Part shown: positions 53,151-62,557 of the stretch, in pieces
How positions within the stretch are numbered: position 1 is the first letter of the stretch
How the letters are laid out: the number at the start of each line of letters is the position of its first letter
DNA from: JAEZDP01 sp964430855
GTDB taxonomy: Bacteria > Acidobacteriota > Vicinamibacteria > Vicinamibacterales > Vicinamibacteraceae
Assembly: GCA_964430855.1 (NCBI GenBank)
Contig: CAYSHC010000002.1
Span: 39,895-103,894 of the forward strand
Direction: 5' to 3'
Length of the DNA stretch: 64,000 nt
Translations under genes and position numbers: made by a program
The notes under the pieces: model-generated
What the model was told of the DNA's origin: nothing
Database searches by the model: none
The model's input: the letters and a program-made list of their open reading frames with translations, nothing else

Positions 53151-56100
53151 CGGGAGCATCCGAACGGCTGCGGTCGGGTCTCGACGCGCTGGCGCGCGCC
53201 TGGTGGCAGGTGCGCTGGGCGCGGCGGCTCGCGCGCGTCGCCGCGGCCGTCGCGGTCGGCCTCGCGATCTGGGCCGCCATCGACTGGTGGCGTCCGCTCG
53301 GCCGCTCCGGCCTGCTCCTGTCGGGCGCGCTGGCCGCGGCAGGCGTCTCGGCGGCGCTCGTGTGGCTGGCGCGCGTCTGGGGCCGGCGCCCCGCGCCCGA
53401 GCGGATGGCGCAGCTGGTCGAGGAGCAGTGCCCCGAGATCGACGCCGCCGTCAGCGCTGCGCTCGACCCGGCGACGACGTCGAGCCCCTTCCGCGAGCTG
53501 GTCGTCAGCGACGCGGCCGACGCCGTCGCCCGCCTCGACACCGCGCGGATCGTCGATCCCGATGACAGGCGCCGCGCGTGGCTGGCCGCGGGCGCGACGC
53601 TGGTGCTGCTGGCGGTGGCCTCCACGGCGTCGGCGCCCGTCATGTCGCGCTCGGCGCGCACATGGCAGTTCACCGTCGCGCCGCCGCGGGTGACGCTCGA
53701 CGTCGCGCCCGGCGACCGGCGCGTCGTGCGCGGCAGCGCCCTCCAGATCACGGCCCGGGTCCTCGGCGTGCCCGACGGCGTGCCCTACGCCGACCCACGG
53801 CTCGTCGTCCGCGGCGACGGCGAGGTGGCCGCGGGCAGGTTCCAGCGGCAGGCCGACGGCTCGTACGTCATCGAGGTCCCGTCGGTCACGCGCGACTTCT
53901 CGTACCACGTCGAAGCCGGGCCGCTCGTCTCCGAGACCTACAGGGTCGCGGCGCTCGACAGGCCGACAGTCGAGCGTGTGGACCTGTCGTACGTCTATCC
54001 GTCCTTCTCCGGACTGGCGCCGCGCGACGAGCCCGACAGCGGCGACATCTACGCGCCTGCGGGGACCCGCGTCACCGTGAAGGTCGCCGCGAGCAAGCCC
54101 CTGCAGGCCGCCAGGCTCGTCCCGACCGACGGCGACGTCGCCGACGCCCCGCTGCCGCTCCAGCTGATCGACGACAGCCGCGGGGAGGTCACCTTCGACG
54201 TCAAGGCCGACGGCGCGTATCGCATCGCGCTCCTCGACCGTGACGACCTCGAGAGCGACGGGGAGACGGAGTACTTCGTCCGCGTGATGGACGACAGGCC
54301 GCCCGAGGTGCGCATCCTGCGGCCTGCCGGCGACCGCGGCGCCACGCGGCTCGAGGAGGTCACCATCGAGGCCCGCGCCGAGGACGACTACGGCGTGCAG
54401 CGGCTCGAGCTGGTCTACGCCGTGCGCGGCGGCGAAGAGAAGGTCGTGCCGCTCGGGGGCGACGGCTCGACGGTGGCTGCGGGACGGCACACGCTGTATC
54501 TGGAGGACCTCGGCGTCCAGCCGGGCGACTTCATCACCTACCACGCCCGCGCGCGCGACATCGGCCGCGGCAAGCGGCCGACCGAGGCGCGCAGCGACAT
54601 CTTCTTCCTCGAGGTGCGACCCACCGCGCAGGAGTTTCTCGCCGCGCAGAGCTCCGGCGGCATGAACATGGCCGGCGGGGACGCCGACGATCTCATCGCC
54701 GCGCAGAAGGACGTCGTCGTGGCGACCTGGAAGCTGGAGCGGCGATCGACGGGTGGCCGGTCGGCCGACGACATCCGCGCCGTGGCCGAGGCCCAGGAGG
54801 CCGTTCGTGCGAAGGCCGAGGCGCAGGCCCAGCAGGCCGTGATGATGACCGGGCCACGTCGTCGGCGCGGTGCGCCGGAGGCCGAGGCGCCGGAGCCGCT
54901 GCTCGAGGCCGTCGCCGCGATGCAGCGCGCCGCCGAGCAGCTGCGTGGCCTGCGGACGGCCGAGGCCATCCCGCACGAGATGGAGGCGCTCAACCAGCTG
55001 CTGCGCGCGCAGGCGGAGATTCGCCGGCGGCAGATTGCCAGGCAGCAGGGCGGCGGCGGGGGCGGCGGTCGCCAGGGCAACGAGGACCTCTCGGCGCTGT
55101 TCGACCGCGAGCTGCTGCGCCAGCAGGGGAGCGAGTACGAGCCGCGCAGCAACGTGGAATCGCGCGCCGAGAACGTCCGCGACAACCCGGCGCTCGACCG
55201 CATCCGCGATCTGGCGCGCCGGCAGGACGACCTGGCGCGCGAGCAGCAGGCGCTCGCGCGCGAGCGGCATCAGTTGCCCGCCGAGGAAGTGAAACGGAGG
55301 CTCGAGCGCCTGACGCGCGAGCAGGAGCGGCTGCGGCAGGAGGCGCGCCAGCTGGCGCAGCAGCTCCAGGGGGCGGAGCCGCGGTCGGCTTCCGGACGCC
55401 AGCAGTCGCAGGATGGCGGCGAGCAGGGCCAGCAGGGGCAGGAGGCGCAGCAGGGGCAGCAGGCTCAGGGTGGGCAGTCCCGGGGCGGCCAGCAGGGCGC
55501 CAGTGGCGCCGCCGCGTCAGGGCAGCGGATGGCCGAGGCCATCCGCGAGATGGAGGCGGCTGCCAGCGGCCTCCAGAATGCGTCGCCGGAGGAGGCGGCG
55601 GCCAGCGGTGCACGGTCGCTCCAGTCGCTGCGTGATGCCGAGCGTGCGCTCCAGGGCGCGCTGCCCGACGAGCGCCGGCGCGCGGCGGGCGACGTCCAGC
55701 TCGAGGCGCGCGCGCTGGCCGAGGCGCAGCGGAAGCTTGCCGCCGGCACCGAGCAGCTCTCCGATGGCACCACCGGGCGGCACGAGCAGCGCCGGCGCCT
55801 CGCGGGCGAGCAGGGCCGGGTCGCCGAGCGCATCGCCCGCCTCGAGCGTCAGGTGCGCGAGCTTGCCCGCGGCGCGTCGACGCCCGGCGAGCCGCTGGCC
55901 GAAGCCGCGGCGGAGCTGTCGAGGCGACGCCTCGGGCAGCGGCTCCAGGAGGCGGCCGAGTCGTTGCGCGACGGTGCGGCCGATGCGCGCCCCGAGGCGC
56001 TCGCGCAGGCGCAGCGCGACGCGGCCGGCGTGCTCGAGCGCGTGGCGCGCCTGGCCGGTGAGGCCACGGGCGAGCGCGCCAACGACAGCGGCGCGCTTGC

Positions 56101-56728
56101 GGGGCAGCTTGCCAACGCCCGCGAGGTGCGCGACAGGCTGCGCGATCTCGAGGCGCGCATCGAGGCTGCCGCACGGCGTGCGGAGGCCGAAGCGGAGGCG
56201 GCGCGCGCGGCGGGGCAGCAGCCCGGCGGCCAGCAGCCGGGACGGCAGGGCGGACGGCAGGCCGGCGAGAACGGGTCGGAAGCGCGCGGTGCCGCGTCGG
56301 GTAACCGCGGTGAGGGCGAGGGCGACGGCCAGGGCACCGGCGGTGCGCCCGATGCCGCCGCCGAACTGCGACGGCTCCAGCAGGAGTACCAGCGCGAGCT
56401 GCGGAACGCGCAGGAGCTGCTCGCGCAGCAGGGCGGCGGCTCCGGCATCGACAGGGGCGGGCGGCTGACCACACCGGAGGGACACGAGTTCAGCCGCTCC
56501 GCGCCCGGCACCGAGGCGTTCAAGCAGGACTTCGCCCGGTGGTCGTCGCTCAAGGAAGGCATCGCGTCGCTGCTCGATCGCTACGAGGCCGGGCTCGCGC
56601 GGCAGCTTGCCGAGCGTGAAGCCGCCGAACGCGTCACGACGCCACTCAAGGACGAGGTGCCCGACCGCTACAGCGAGTCGGTCATCAGGTACTACCGCTC
56701 CCTCAGCCGGCGGCCGGATACGCGCTAG
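53147..56728 (+). CDS. DUF4175-like giant membrane protein with Gln-rich coiled coil
   Basis: From the GTG at 53147 the protein has 1193 residues. Two membrane helices lie near residues 20-62 and one near 145-165. A beta-rich extracellular part (residues 170-490) follows, then a very long Gln/Arg/Ala coiled coil (residues 560-1100) with low-complexity patches such as QQGQEAQQGQQAQGGQ. A short conserved end (FSRSAPGTEAFKQDFARW, YSESVIRYYRSLSRRP) closes the protein. The layout and place in the operon match DUF4175 family members. The function is unknown; a structural envelope role is plausible. Confidence 0.78.
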   Translation: MTGASERLRSGLDALARAWWQVRWARRLARVAAAVAVGLAIWAAIDWWRPLGRSGLLLSGALAAAGVSAALVWLARVWGRRPAPERMAQLVEEQCPEIDAAVSAALDPATTSSPFRELVVSDAADAVARLDTARIVDPDDRRRAWLAAGATLVLLAVASTASAPVMSRSARTWQFTVAPPRVTLDVAPGDRRVVRGSALQITARVLGVPDGVPYADPRLVVRGDGEVAAGRFQRQADGSYVIEVPSVTRDFSYHVEAGPLVSETYRVAALDRPTVERVDLSYVYPSFSGLAPRDEPDSGDIYAPAGTRVTVKVAASKPLQAARLVPTDGDVADAPLPLQLIDDSRGEVTFDVKADGAYRIALLDRDDLESDGETEYFVRVMDDRPPEVRILRPAGDRGATRLEEVTIEARAEDDYGVQRLELVYAVRGGEEKVVPLGGDGSTVAAGRHTLYLEDLGVQPGDFITYHARARDIGRGKRPTEARSDIFFLEVRPTAQEFLAAQSSGGMNMAGGDADDLIAAQKDVVVATWKLERRSTGGRSADDIRAVAEAQEAVRAKAEAQAQQAVMMTGPRRRRGAPEAEAPEPLLEAVAAMQRAAEQLRGLRTAEAIPHEMEALNQLLRAQAEIRRRQIARQQGGGGGGGRQGNEDLSALFDRELLRQQGSEYEPRSNVESRAENVRDNPALDRIRDLARRQDDLAREQQALARERHQLPAEEVKRRLERLTREQERLRQEARQLAQQLQGAEPRSASGRQQSQDGGEQGQQGQEAQQGQQAQGGQSRGGQQGASGAAASGQRMAEAIREMEAAASGLQNASPEEAAASGARSLQSLRDAERALQGALPDERRRAAGDVQLEARALAEAQRKLAAGTEQLSDGTTGRHEQRRRLAGEQGRVAERIARLERQVRELARGASTPGEPLAEAAAELSRRRLGQRLQEAAESLRDGAADARPEALAQAQRDAAGVLERVARLAGEATGERANDSGALAGQLANAREVRDRLRDLEARIEAAARRAEAEAEAARAAGQQPGGQQPGRQGGRQAGENGSEARGAASGNRGEGEGDGQGTGGAPDAAAELRRLQQEYQRELRNAQELLAQQGGGSGIDRGGRLTTPEGHEFSRSAPGTEAFKQDFARWSSLKEGIASLLDRYEAGLARQLAEREAAERVTTPLKDEVPDRYSESVIRYYRSLSRRPDTR

Positions 56729-56731
56729 CTG

Positions 56732-58963
56732 ATGCGGTTCGCCTACTCGCTCCCCCTGTGGGCCTGGCTGCTCGGGTTCGCCCTCATCGTCGCAGTCGCG
56801 GTGGGGGCGTACCGGCATACGCGCGGGGTGCTGCCCCCGTCGCGGCGTGCCGTCCTCGTCGCCCTCCGCGTCGTTACGCTGACGGCCATCGCCGTGATCC
56901 TCATGCGGCCCGTCAGCCTCGAGCCGGCACCCGCGGCGTCCGGGCGCGCGGTGGCCGTGGTGATCGACGACTCGCGCAGCATGCGCCTGCGCGCCGCGGA
57001 CGGCGCGGAGACGCGCCTCGACGAGGCCCGCCAGCTCGTCGAGGGACGCCTGCGCCCCGCCCTTGCCGGCGACTTCGAGGTGCGCCTGTACGGCTATGCC
57101 GGCAGCCTGCGCGACCTGACCGACACGGAGGTCCTGTCGGGCGACGGCGCGGCCAGCGATCTGCCGTCGCTGCCCGACCGCCTGCGCGAGCGCGCCGCGT
57201 CGGGCGACGTCGTGGCGGCCGTGCTGATCAGCGACGGCGCCACCACGACGCCGCTGCCGCCAGGCGCGCCCGACGATGACGAGGGGACCGCGCTGCCGAT
57301 CTTCACGGTCGGCGTCGGCGAGGCCGGGGCCGTCGCCGACCGCGAGGTGCGCGACGTCGTCGTCAGCGACGTCAGCGTCGTCGACTCCCTCGCGGACGTC
57401 GCCGCCACGGTCGTGTCGCATGGCGGGCGTCCAGAGACGGTTGACGTCCGGCTGCTCGAGAACGGGCGCCCCATCGACGTCCGCCAGGTTCCGCTGCCCG
57501 GCCACAGCGCACAGGTAAGGGAAAGATTTCGTGTCGCGCCGTCGCGCACCGCGGCGACGGTGTACACCGTGGAGGTCGCCCCTGGTCCGAACGAGCTCAC
57601 CCTCGACAACAACAGCGGCGCCGTCTTCGTGCCGGTGCCAGGCGAGCCGCACCCGGTGCTGGTGCTCCAGGGCGGACCGGGCTTCGAGCACGGCTTCCTC
57701 ACGCGCGTGCTCGGCCTCGACCCGGGCCTCGACGTCGACGGCGTCGTGACGAAGGGGCGGACGCCCGACGACCAGCCGACCTTCTACGTGCAGGGCAACG
57801 CCGCGCGTACGCCGTACCTGCTCGACGGCTTCCCGTCGGACGCGTCCCGGCTCTTCGCCTATGACGTCGTCGTGCTGGGCAACATGGAGGCCGACCAGCT
57901 CACCCGCACGCAGCTCGACCTGCTGCGCGCCTTCGTCGAGCGGCGGGGTGGCGGGCTCGCCGTCATCGGCGCGCGGTCCTTCGGCGACCGTGGCGTGGTG
58001 ACGACGCCCCTCGGCGACACGATTCCCGTCGAGCCGCGCGGAGGAGGGGCGGCCAACGCGGCGGCAGGCGCCGTCGGGCGTGACGGCGTCCGCATCACGC
58101 TCACCGACGCGGGCCGGGCGCATCCGCTGATGCAGGTGGGCCTCGACGAGGCTGCCACCGAGGCGCGCTGGGGCGAGCTTCCGTCGCTGGCCGCAGCCAG
58201 CGCCGTCGGCCCGGCGCGGCCGGGTGCCGAGGTGCTGGCGACGGTGGCCGGACCCGCTGGCGACCCGCAGCCGCTCGTCGCCGTGCAGCGCGTGGGCCGC
58301 GGTCGCACGTTCGCGTTCATGGGCGAGGGCGCATGGCGCTGGCGGATGGGCCTGCCCTCCGACGACCGCACGTACGAGACGTTCTGGCGCCAGGCGGTGC
58401 GGTGGCTCGCCGTGCAGGCGCCCGGGCGCGTGCACCTGGAGGTGGGGCCGCTCGACACGGGCACCGGCGCCCCGCTGGTGGTGCGCGTGGTGGACGAGGA
58501 GTACGAGCCGGTGGCCGATGCCGGCGTCACCGTGCGCGTGCGCGAGCCGGGCGGCACCACCCGCTCGATCGCGGCGGTGCCCGACGCGCGCGAGCCGGGC
58601 ACCTATCGTGCGACGTTCCTCCCGGCAGGCGATGGCGTCCATACCTTCGAGGCGGAGGCGACCGCGGCCGGGCGAACGCTCGGCCGGCACGAGATCGCGC
58701 GACTGGCGGGCGGCGCCGACCCCGAGCTGGTGGATCCGCGTCGGAACGATGCCGTGCTCCAGCGGCTTGCCGAGGCCACCGGCGGGGCGCTGCTGCAGGG
58801 GCGGGCCATCGACGAGGTGGGCCAGCGCATCCGCGACGCCGTGGCGACGCCCGTGGCGCGGACGGTCCAGCGTGATCTCTGGCACAATCCGTGGACGTTC
58901 ATGCTGATTGTGGCGTTGCTCGGCCTCGAGTGGGCCCTGCGGCGCCGGTGGGGGCTGCGATGA
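56732..58963 (+). CDS. Membrane vWA/GATase1-like protein
   Basis: The 743-residue protein starts with two membrane helices (residues 5-27 and 39-60). A vWA-like domain has VVIDDSRSMRLRAADG near residue 80 and AVLISDGATTTPLP, followed by Ig-like strands. A glutamine-amidotransferase-like domain occupies residues 300-560 (VLVLQGGPGFEHGFLTRVL, FVERRGGGLAVIGARSF) but lacks the catalytic Cys triad. One membrane helix closes the protein (WTFMLIVALLGLEWAL). Such proteins end many MoxR operons. The ATGA overlap couples it to the next gene. Confidence 0.85.
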   Translation: MRFAYSLPLWAWLLGFALIVAVAVGAYRHTRGVLPPSRRAVLVALRVVTLTAIAVILMRPVSLEPAPAASGRAVAVVIDDSRSMRLRAADGAETRLDEARQLVEGRLRPALAGDFEVRLYGYAGSLRDLTDTEVLSGDGAASDLPSLPDRLRERAASGDVVAAVLISDGATTTPLPPGAPDDDEGTALPIFTVGVGEAGAVADREVRDVVVSDVSVVDSLADVAATVVSHGGRPETVDVRLLENGRPIDVRQVPLPGHSAQVRERFRVAPSRTAATVYTVEVAPGPNELTLDNNSGAVFVPVPGEPHPVLVLQGGPGFEHGFLTRVLGLDPGLDVDGVVTKGRTPDDQPTFYVQGNAARTPYLLDGFPSDASRLFAYDVVVLGNMEADQLTRTQLDLLRAFVERRGGGLAVIGARSFGDRGVVTTPLGDTIPVEPRGGGAANAAAGAVGRDGVRITLTDAGRAHPLMQVGLDEAATEARWGELPSLAAASAVGPARPGAEVLATVAGPAGDPQPLVAVQRVGRGRTFAFMGEGAWRWRMGLPSDDRTYETFWRQAVRWLAVQAPGRVHLEVGPLDTGTGAPLVVRVVDEEYEPVADAGVTVRVREPGGTTRSIAAVPDAREPGTYRATFLPAGDGVHTFEAEATAAGRTLGRHEIARLAGGADPELVDPRRNDAVLQRLAEATGGALLQGRAIDEVGQRIRDAVATPVARTVQRDLWHNPWTFMLIVALLGLEWALRRRWGLR

Positions 58964-59963
58964 CGAGGTATGGGGCGGCGTGCAGGATCGCCGTCGCGTG
59001 GACCGGCGCCGTGCTCGCCGGCCTGTGCGGCGTGGCGGCAGCGCAGCCGGCCGGCCCGGTCACGCGCGTGCTCGTCGTCTCGGGGGCGGCCGGATCGGAC
59101 GAGTACGCCGAGCGGCAGCAGGCGTGGCGCGAGGCCTTTGTGACGCACGCGACGTCGCGGCTCGGCATCCCGCCGGATCTCGTGACCGTGCTCGCCGAGC
59201 GGGACGGCACGGGCTACCCCGTGGCGACGGCCGACGAGGTGCGCGCCGCGCTCGCCCGGCTCCGGGAGGCGCAGGGCGACGCGGACACGCTCCTGATCCT
59301 TCTCCTTGGCCACGGCACCTACGACGGGGTGGCCGCGAAGTTCAACCTCGTCGGCCCCGACCTCGAGGCTGACGACTGGCGTGGCCTGCTCGACGGCGTG
59401 AAGGGCACCGTCGTCTTCGTCCAGACCGCCAGTGCCAGCTTCCCCTTCCTCGAGGCCCTCGCGGCGCCGGGCCGCATCGTCATCACGTCCACGGCGTCGC
59501 CGGGACAGAAGTACGACACCGTCTTCGCCCAGCACTTCATCGCGGCCTTCGCCCCGGGCACGTCGGAGGCCGACCTCGACAAGGACGAGCGCATCTCGAT
59601 CTGGGAAGCGTTCGCGTACGCGAGCGCCCAGACGGCGCGCTACTACGAGACGCGCGGCCAGCTGCCCGTCGAGAAGGCGCTGCTCGACGACACGGGCGGC
59701 GGCAAGGGACGCGACCTGCTGACGCAGGGGCAGGACGGCCTGCTGGCGAGCCGGACGTTTCTCGACCGCGACCCGCTCACGGCGGCGACGTCCGACCCGA
59801 GCGTGACGCTGCTCATCGGCCGGCGCAACACGCTGGAGACCGAGCTCGACGAGTTGAAGCGCAAGAAGAGCTTCATGCCCGAGGACGACTACGCGCGCGA
59901 ACTCGAGCGGCTGGTCATCGACATCGCGCGGACGTCACGGGAGATTCGCCGGCGCACGAAGTC
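58960..59963 (+). CDS. Exported caspase-like (clan CD fold) protein without catalytic Cys (partial)
   Basis: The ATG at 58960 starts a protein with a signal peptide (residues 8-28, ending VAAAQ). The clan CD layout is seen in LILLLGHGTYDG with His118, followed by VVFVQTASASF, where the usual nucleophile Cys position is Ser158. A DNA-like coiled end (LDELKRKKSFMPEDDYAREL) follows. The reading frame runs into a 100-N gap, so the C-terminus is missing; the residues read after the gap look non-coding. It is the last gene of the operon and is probably not an active cysteine protease. Confidence 0.75.
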
Positions 59964-60063
59964 NNNNNNNNNNNNNNNNNNNNNNNNNNNNNNNNNNNNN
60001 NNNNNNNNNNNNNNNNNNNNNNNNNNNNNNNNNNNNNNNNNNNNNNNNNNNNNNNNNNNNNNN
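59964..60063. other. Scaffold gap of 100 N
   Basis: The gap interrupts the 3' end of the caspase-like gene. The right flank is a low-complexity GC repeat, which may have caused the break in assembly. The number 100 is probably a placeholder. Confidence 0.9.
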
Positions 60064-60175
60064 GACCGCTCGCCGCGCACCGCCGACCGCTTGCCGCTCA
60101 CCGTTTACTGCGGACCGCGGCCCGCTTACCGCGGACCGCCCGCCGCGCTCACGTGCCCGGCGCTGCTACAAGCGC
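60064..60175. repeat. Low-complexity ACCGC-rich intergenic sequence
   Basis: The stretch is built of degenerate words such as GACCGC, CGCTCACC, CTTACCGCGGACCGC and CTCACCGTTTACTGCGG, with no fixed unit. Codons read through it give no plausible protein. It continues to the start region of the permease remnant. Confidence 0.5.
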
Positions 60176-60197
60176 GCAGCATCTGACGGGACATTGC

Positions 60198-61116
60198 ATG
60201 ACCGGCATCGTTCGTGACGTGAGACACGCCCTGTGTCTTCTGGTACGAAACCGCGGGTTCGCGGCAGCCGTGCTGGTCACGATGGCGCTGGGCGTCGGCG
60301 GTGTGTCGGCCGTCTTCTCGGTCGTGCACGGCGTGCTGGTCGAGCCGTTGCCGTATCGGGGTTCCGACAGGCTCGTCCGTCTGTGGGAGGTGCATCGCGG
60401 CGCAGACGCTCCGGTCGAAGGGTACCTCCTCACCAACGGCACGTATGGGCGTCTGGCTGACTCCACGATGCTGGACGCGGTCGGGGCGTTCGAGCCGGGC
60501 ATGCACACCGTCGGCGTCGCAGGTGTGGCCGACAGGCTTCGCGGCGTGCGCGTCGCGCCCTCGCTGTTTCGCGTCCTGGGGGTTGCCGCAGCCCAGGGCC
60601 GCCTCTTCGATGACGCCGACGCCGCCGCCGGAGCGCCGAAGGTCGTCGTCCTCACGCATGCGACGTGGCGCAGTCGCTTCAGCCCTGGATTCGAGAGTAT
60701 GGGGCTCAGTGTCCGAGACGCGGTTCACGACCCTGGTGCTGGCGGCGCTGTCCGCGCTGGCACTGACGCTTGCGTCCATGGGGCTATATGGAGTGCTGTC
60801 GTACTCGGTCGTTCAGCGCCAGCGCGAGATCGGCATTCGTGCGGCCCTCGGCGCCACCCGCGAGGAACTGATGACGATGGTGCTGCGGGAAGGGCTGCTG
60901 GTGACGGCGGTCGGGCTGGCACCCGGGATCGTCGTGGCCGCGATCGTGATGCGAGCGACGGCGCACGTGCTGTTCGGCGTGGCGCCGCTCGACCCCTTTG
61001 CCTTCACGGTGGCGCCGCTGGTCCTGACCGCGGTGGCCTTCCTGGCCTGCCTGCCGCCGGCCTGGCGCGCGGCTGCCATCAATCCCGCGGAAGCCGTCGG
61101 CGTGAGCGTCGACTGA
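60198..61116 (+). pseudogene. Remnant of an ADOP-type ABC transporter permease (MacB/FtsX-like)
   Basis: Frame 1 from the ATG at 60198 encodes a typical start (DVRHALCLLVRNRGF, VTMALGVGGVSAVFSVV, LPYRGSDRLV) up to ATWRSRFSP near 60690. After a point near 60690-60710 the coding sense moves to the +1 frame and resumes as SVSETRFTTLVLAALSALAL and VQRQREIGIRAALGATREEL, the last FtsX domain of such permeases, ending INPAEAVGVSVD. Normal members are about 800 residues with two copies of each domain. Some 500 residues are therefore missing and the frame is shifted, so the gene is a pseudogene by deletion. Confidence 0.8.
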
Positions 61117-61239
61117 CGACCGCAAGACTGGCTGCGAGGAATGCCAGGGCCGGGCGGCGCCTGAGCGAGAGGCCGGGCTTCGAAGCGGAGAACGCCGCCG
61201 GCGCCGCGTTTGCCGCACGAGCCGTTCCCACCGCGCCCG

Positions 61240-61914
61240 TCACGCGCTCCGCTGATACCACGCGGCCTGCCGCCGCTCCGGCCGCTGGAAGAAGACCACC
61301 AGGAACATCCCCGCGAGGAACCCGCCGGCGTGCGCCCAGAACGCGATGCCGCCCATGTCCTGCGCGTCGACGACCATGAGCGACCCCAGGCCGCTCAGCA
61401 CCTGCATGGCAAACCACAGGCCGAGCAGCAGGCCGGCCGGCACCTCGACGAAGGTGAAGAACACAAACAGCGGCACCAGCGTCAGCACACGGGAGTGCGG
61501 GAACATGACGATGTAGGCCCCCAGCACGCCGGCGATGGCGCCGCTTGCGCCCACCATCGGCACGGTGGACGTCGGCTGCGTCACAATCTGCGCGCCCGCC
61601 GCGACGACGCCGCACAGCAGGTAGAAGAGCAGGTAGCGTCCGTGACCCATCCGGTCCTCGACGTTGTCGCCGAAGATCCAGAGGAACCAGACATTGCTCA
61701 GCAGGTGCGTCCAGCTGCCGTGCATGAACATCGACGTGAACACCGAGGTCCAGTCGAAGCGCGCCGGGATCACGCCCCAGGCATGGACGTAGACCTCGAA
61801 CGCCGGCGAGTTGACGGGTGGGGCGGCGAGGAACGCCAGCACGTTGAGCAGGATCAGCGTGACCGTGACGACCGGCGCCGTGCGCGACGGGATGACGTCG
61901 CGGATCGGGATCAT
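61240..61914 (-). CDS. Rhomboid-family intramembrane serine protease
   Basis: The 224-residue protein has six to seven helices. Rhomboid landmarks are HGSWTHLLSNVWFLWIFG (His70, Asn74), the catalytic Ser124 in GASGAIAG and the catalytic His195 in AHAGGFLAG. It cuts membrane proteins within the bilayer. The start codon is ATG, 50 bases before the divergent zinc-ribbon gene. Interval 61117-61239 to the pseudogene holds nothing recognisable. Confidence 0.94.
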   Translation of the reverse strand: MIPIRDVIPSRTAPVVTVTLILLNVLAFLAAPPVNSPAFEVYVHAWGVIPARFDWTSVFTSMFMHGSWTHLLSNVWFLWIFGDNVEDRMGHGRYLLFYLLCGVVAAGAQIVTQPTSTVPMVGASGAIAGVLGAYIVMFPHSRVLTLVPLFVFFTFVEVPAGLLLGLWFAMQVLSGLGSLMVVDAQDMGGIAFWAHAGGFLAGMFLVVFFQRPERRQAAWYQRSA

Positions 61915-61964
61915 GCAGTCATTGTATGCTTGGCGTCGCCGCCATCCGGCGGCTGCCCACGCCC

Positions 61965-62252
61965 ATGATCTGCAAGTCCTGCGGCACCGAGATTGCCGAC
62001 AAAGCCCTCATCTGCTACCGCTGCGGCCAGGCCACGTTCGAGGCGAAGCGCCGTCCGCCGCCGCCGCCGCCCGGGCGGGGCGGCCAGCTTATCGTGGCCG
62101 TCGCCGTTGTCATCCTGATCCTCGGCGCGCTGTTCCTCGGCCAGGTGCCCGAGGGGACGGTGCCCGGCTGGGTGCGGTGGGTGATGGCCGCGCTCGGCGC
62201 GTTGCTGCTCGCCTGGTACGTCTTCGTCGGACGGCGGCGCCGGGTGCGATGA
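61965..62252 (+). CDS. Zinc-ribbon membrane protein
   Basis: The ATG at 61965 gives 95 residues. The zinc ribbon is formed by CKSCG and CYRCG at the N-terminus, followed by a Pro-rich stretch (PPPPPPG) and two membrane helices (residues about 44-62 and 72-87), ending GRRRRVR. An ATG 39 bases upstream is in frame, but the start MICKSCG is more natural. A TATGCT word at 61925 may be its -10 element. It overlaps the next gene by ATGA. Confidence 0.75.
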   Translation: MICKSCGTEIADKALICYRCGQATFEAKRRPPPPPPGRGGQLIVAVAVVILILGALFLGQVPEGTVPGWVRWVMAALGALLLAWYVFVGRRRRVR

Positions 62253-62557
62253 AGGCGACGTCAGCGTCGCCGGCCTCGCCCGCGCGGCGGTGGACGGCGT
62301 GGCGGCCCACCGCGCTCGGGTTGATCCTGGCCGCCCTGACGGCCTTCCTCGTCTGGAACGGGATCTTCGGCCTGCACGTCAGCCGCGGCGAAAAGCAGTA
62401 CCTGATCGAGGAAGCGCGCTACCGTCTCGGCGAGCGCGACGCGCCGTCACTGCCGCAGATCATGGACGAGACGGTCCGCGCCGGGGCGGCCGAAGCGACA
62501 CGCTGGGCGCTGGTCGTGTTCGTGCTCACCGCCGCTGCCTCGCTTCGTCCACGGTAG
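62249..62557 (+). CDS. Two-helix membrane protein of unknown function
   Basis: The ATG at 62249 gives 102 residues. There is a helix at about 22-42 and another at 82-98, with a loop between them containing the phrase RGEKQYLIEEARYRLGER. No known family is recognised. Its TAG stop (62555-62557) lies inside the GGTAGGGACGG start of a palindromic repeat. It is co-translated with the zinc-ribbon gene. Confidence 0.65.
   Translation: MKATSASPASPARRWTAWRPTALGLILAALTAFLVWNGIFGLHVSRGEKQYLIEEARYRLGERDAPSLPQIMDETVRAGAAEATRWALVVFVLTAAASLRPR

Noticed and set aside
55517..58885. A 1122-codon minus-strand frame
   Set aside because: It lies antisense to two well-supported genes of the MoxR operon and shows no recognisable domain.
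60064..60186. Continuation of the caspase-like protein after the N gap
   Set aside because: The codons translate a low-complexity repeat with no protein character; frame across 100 placeholder Ns is arbitrary.
60153..61379. An apparently intact 408-residue permease
   Set aside because: After about residue 180 the frame loses all similarity, while the adjacent +1 frame resumes the permease end. It is a fused remnant, not an intact gene.
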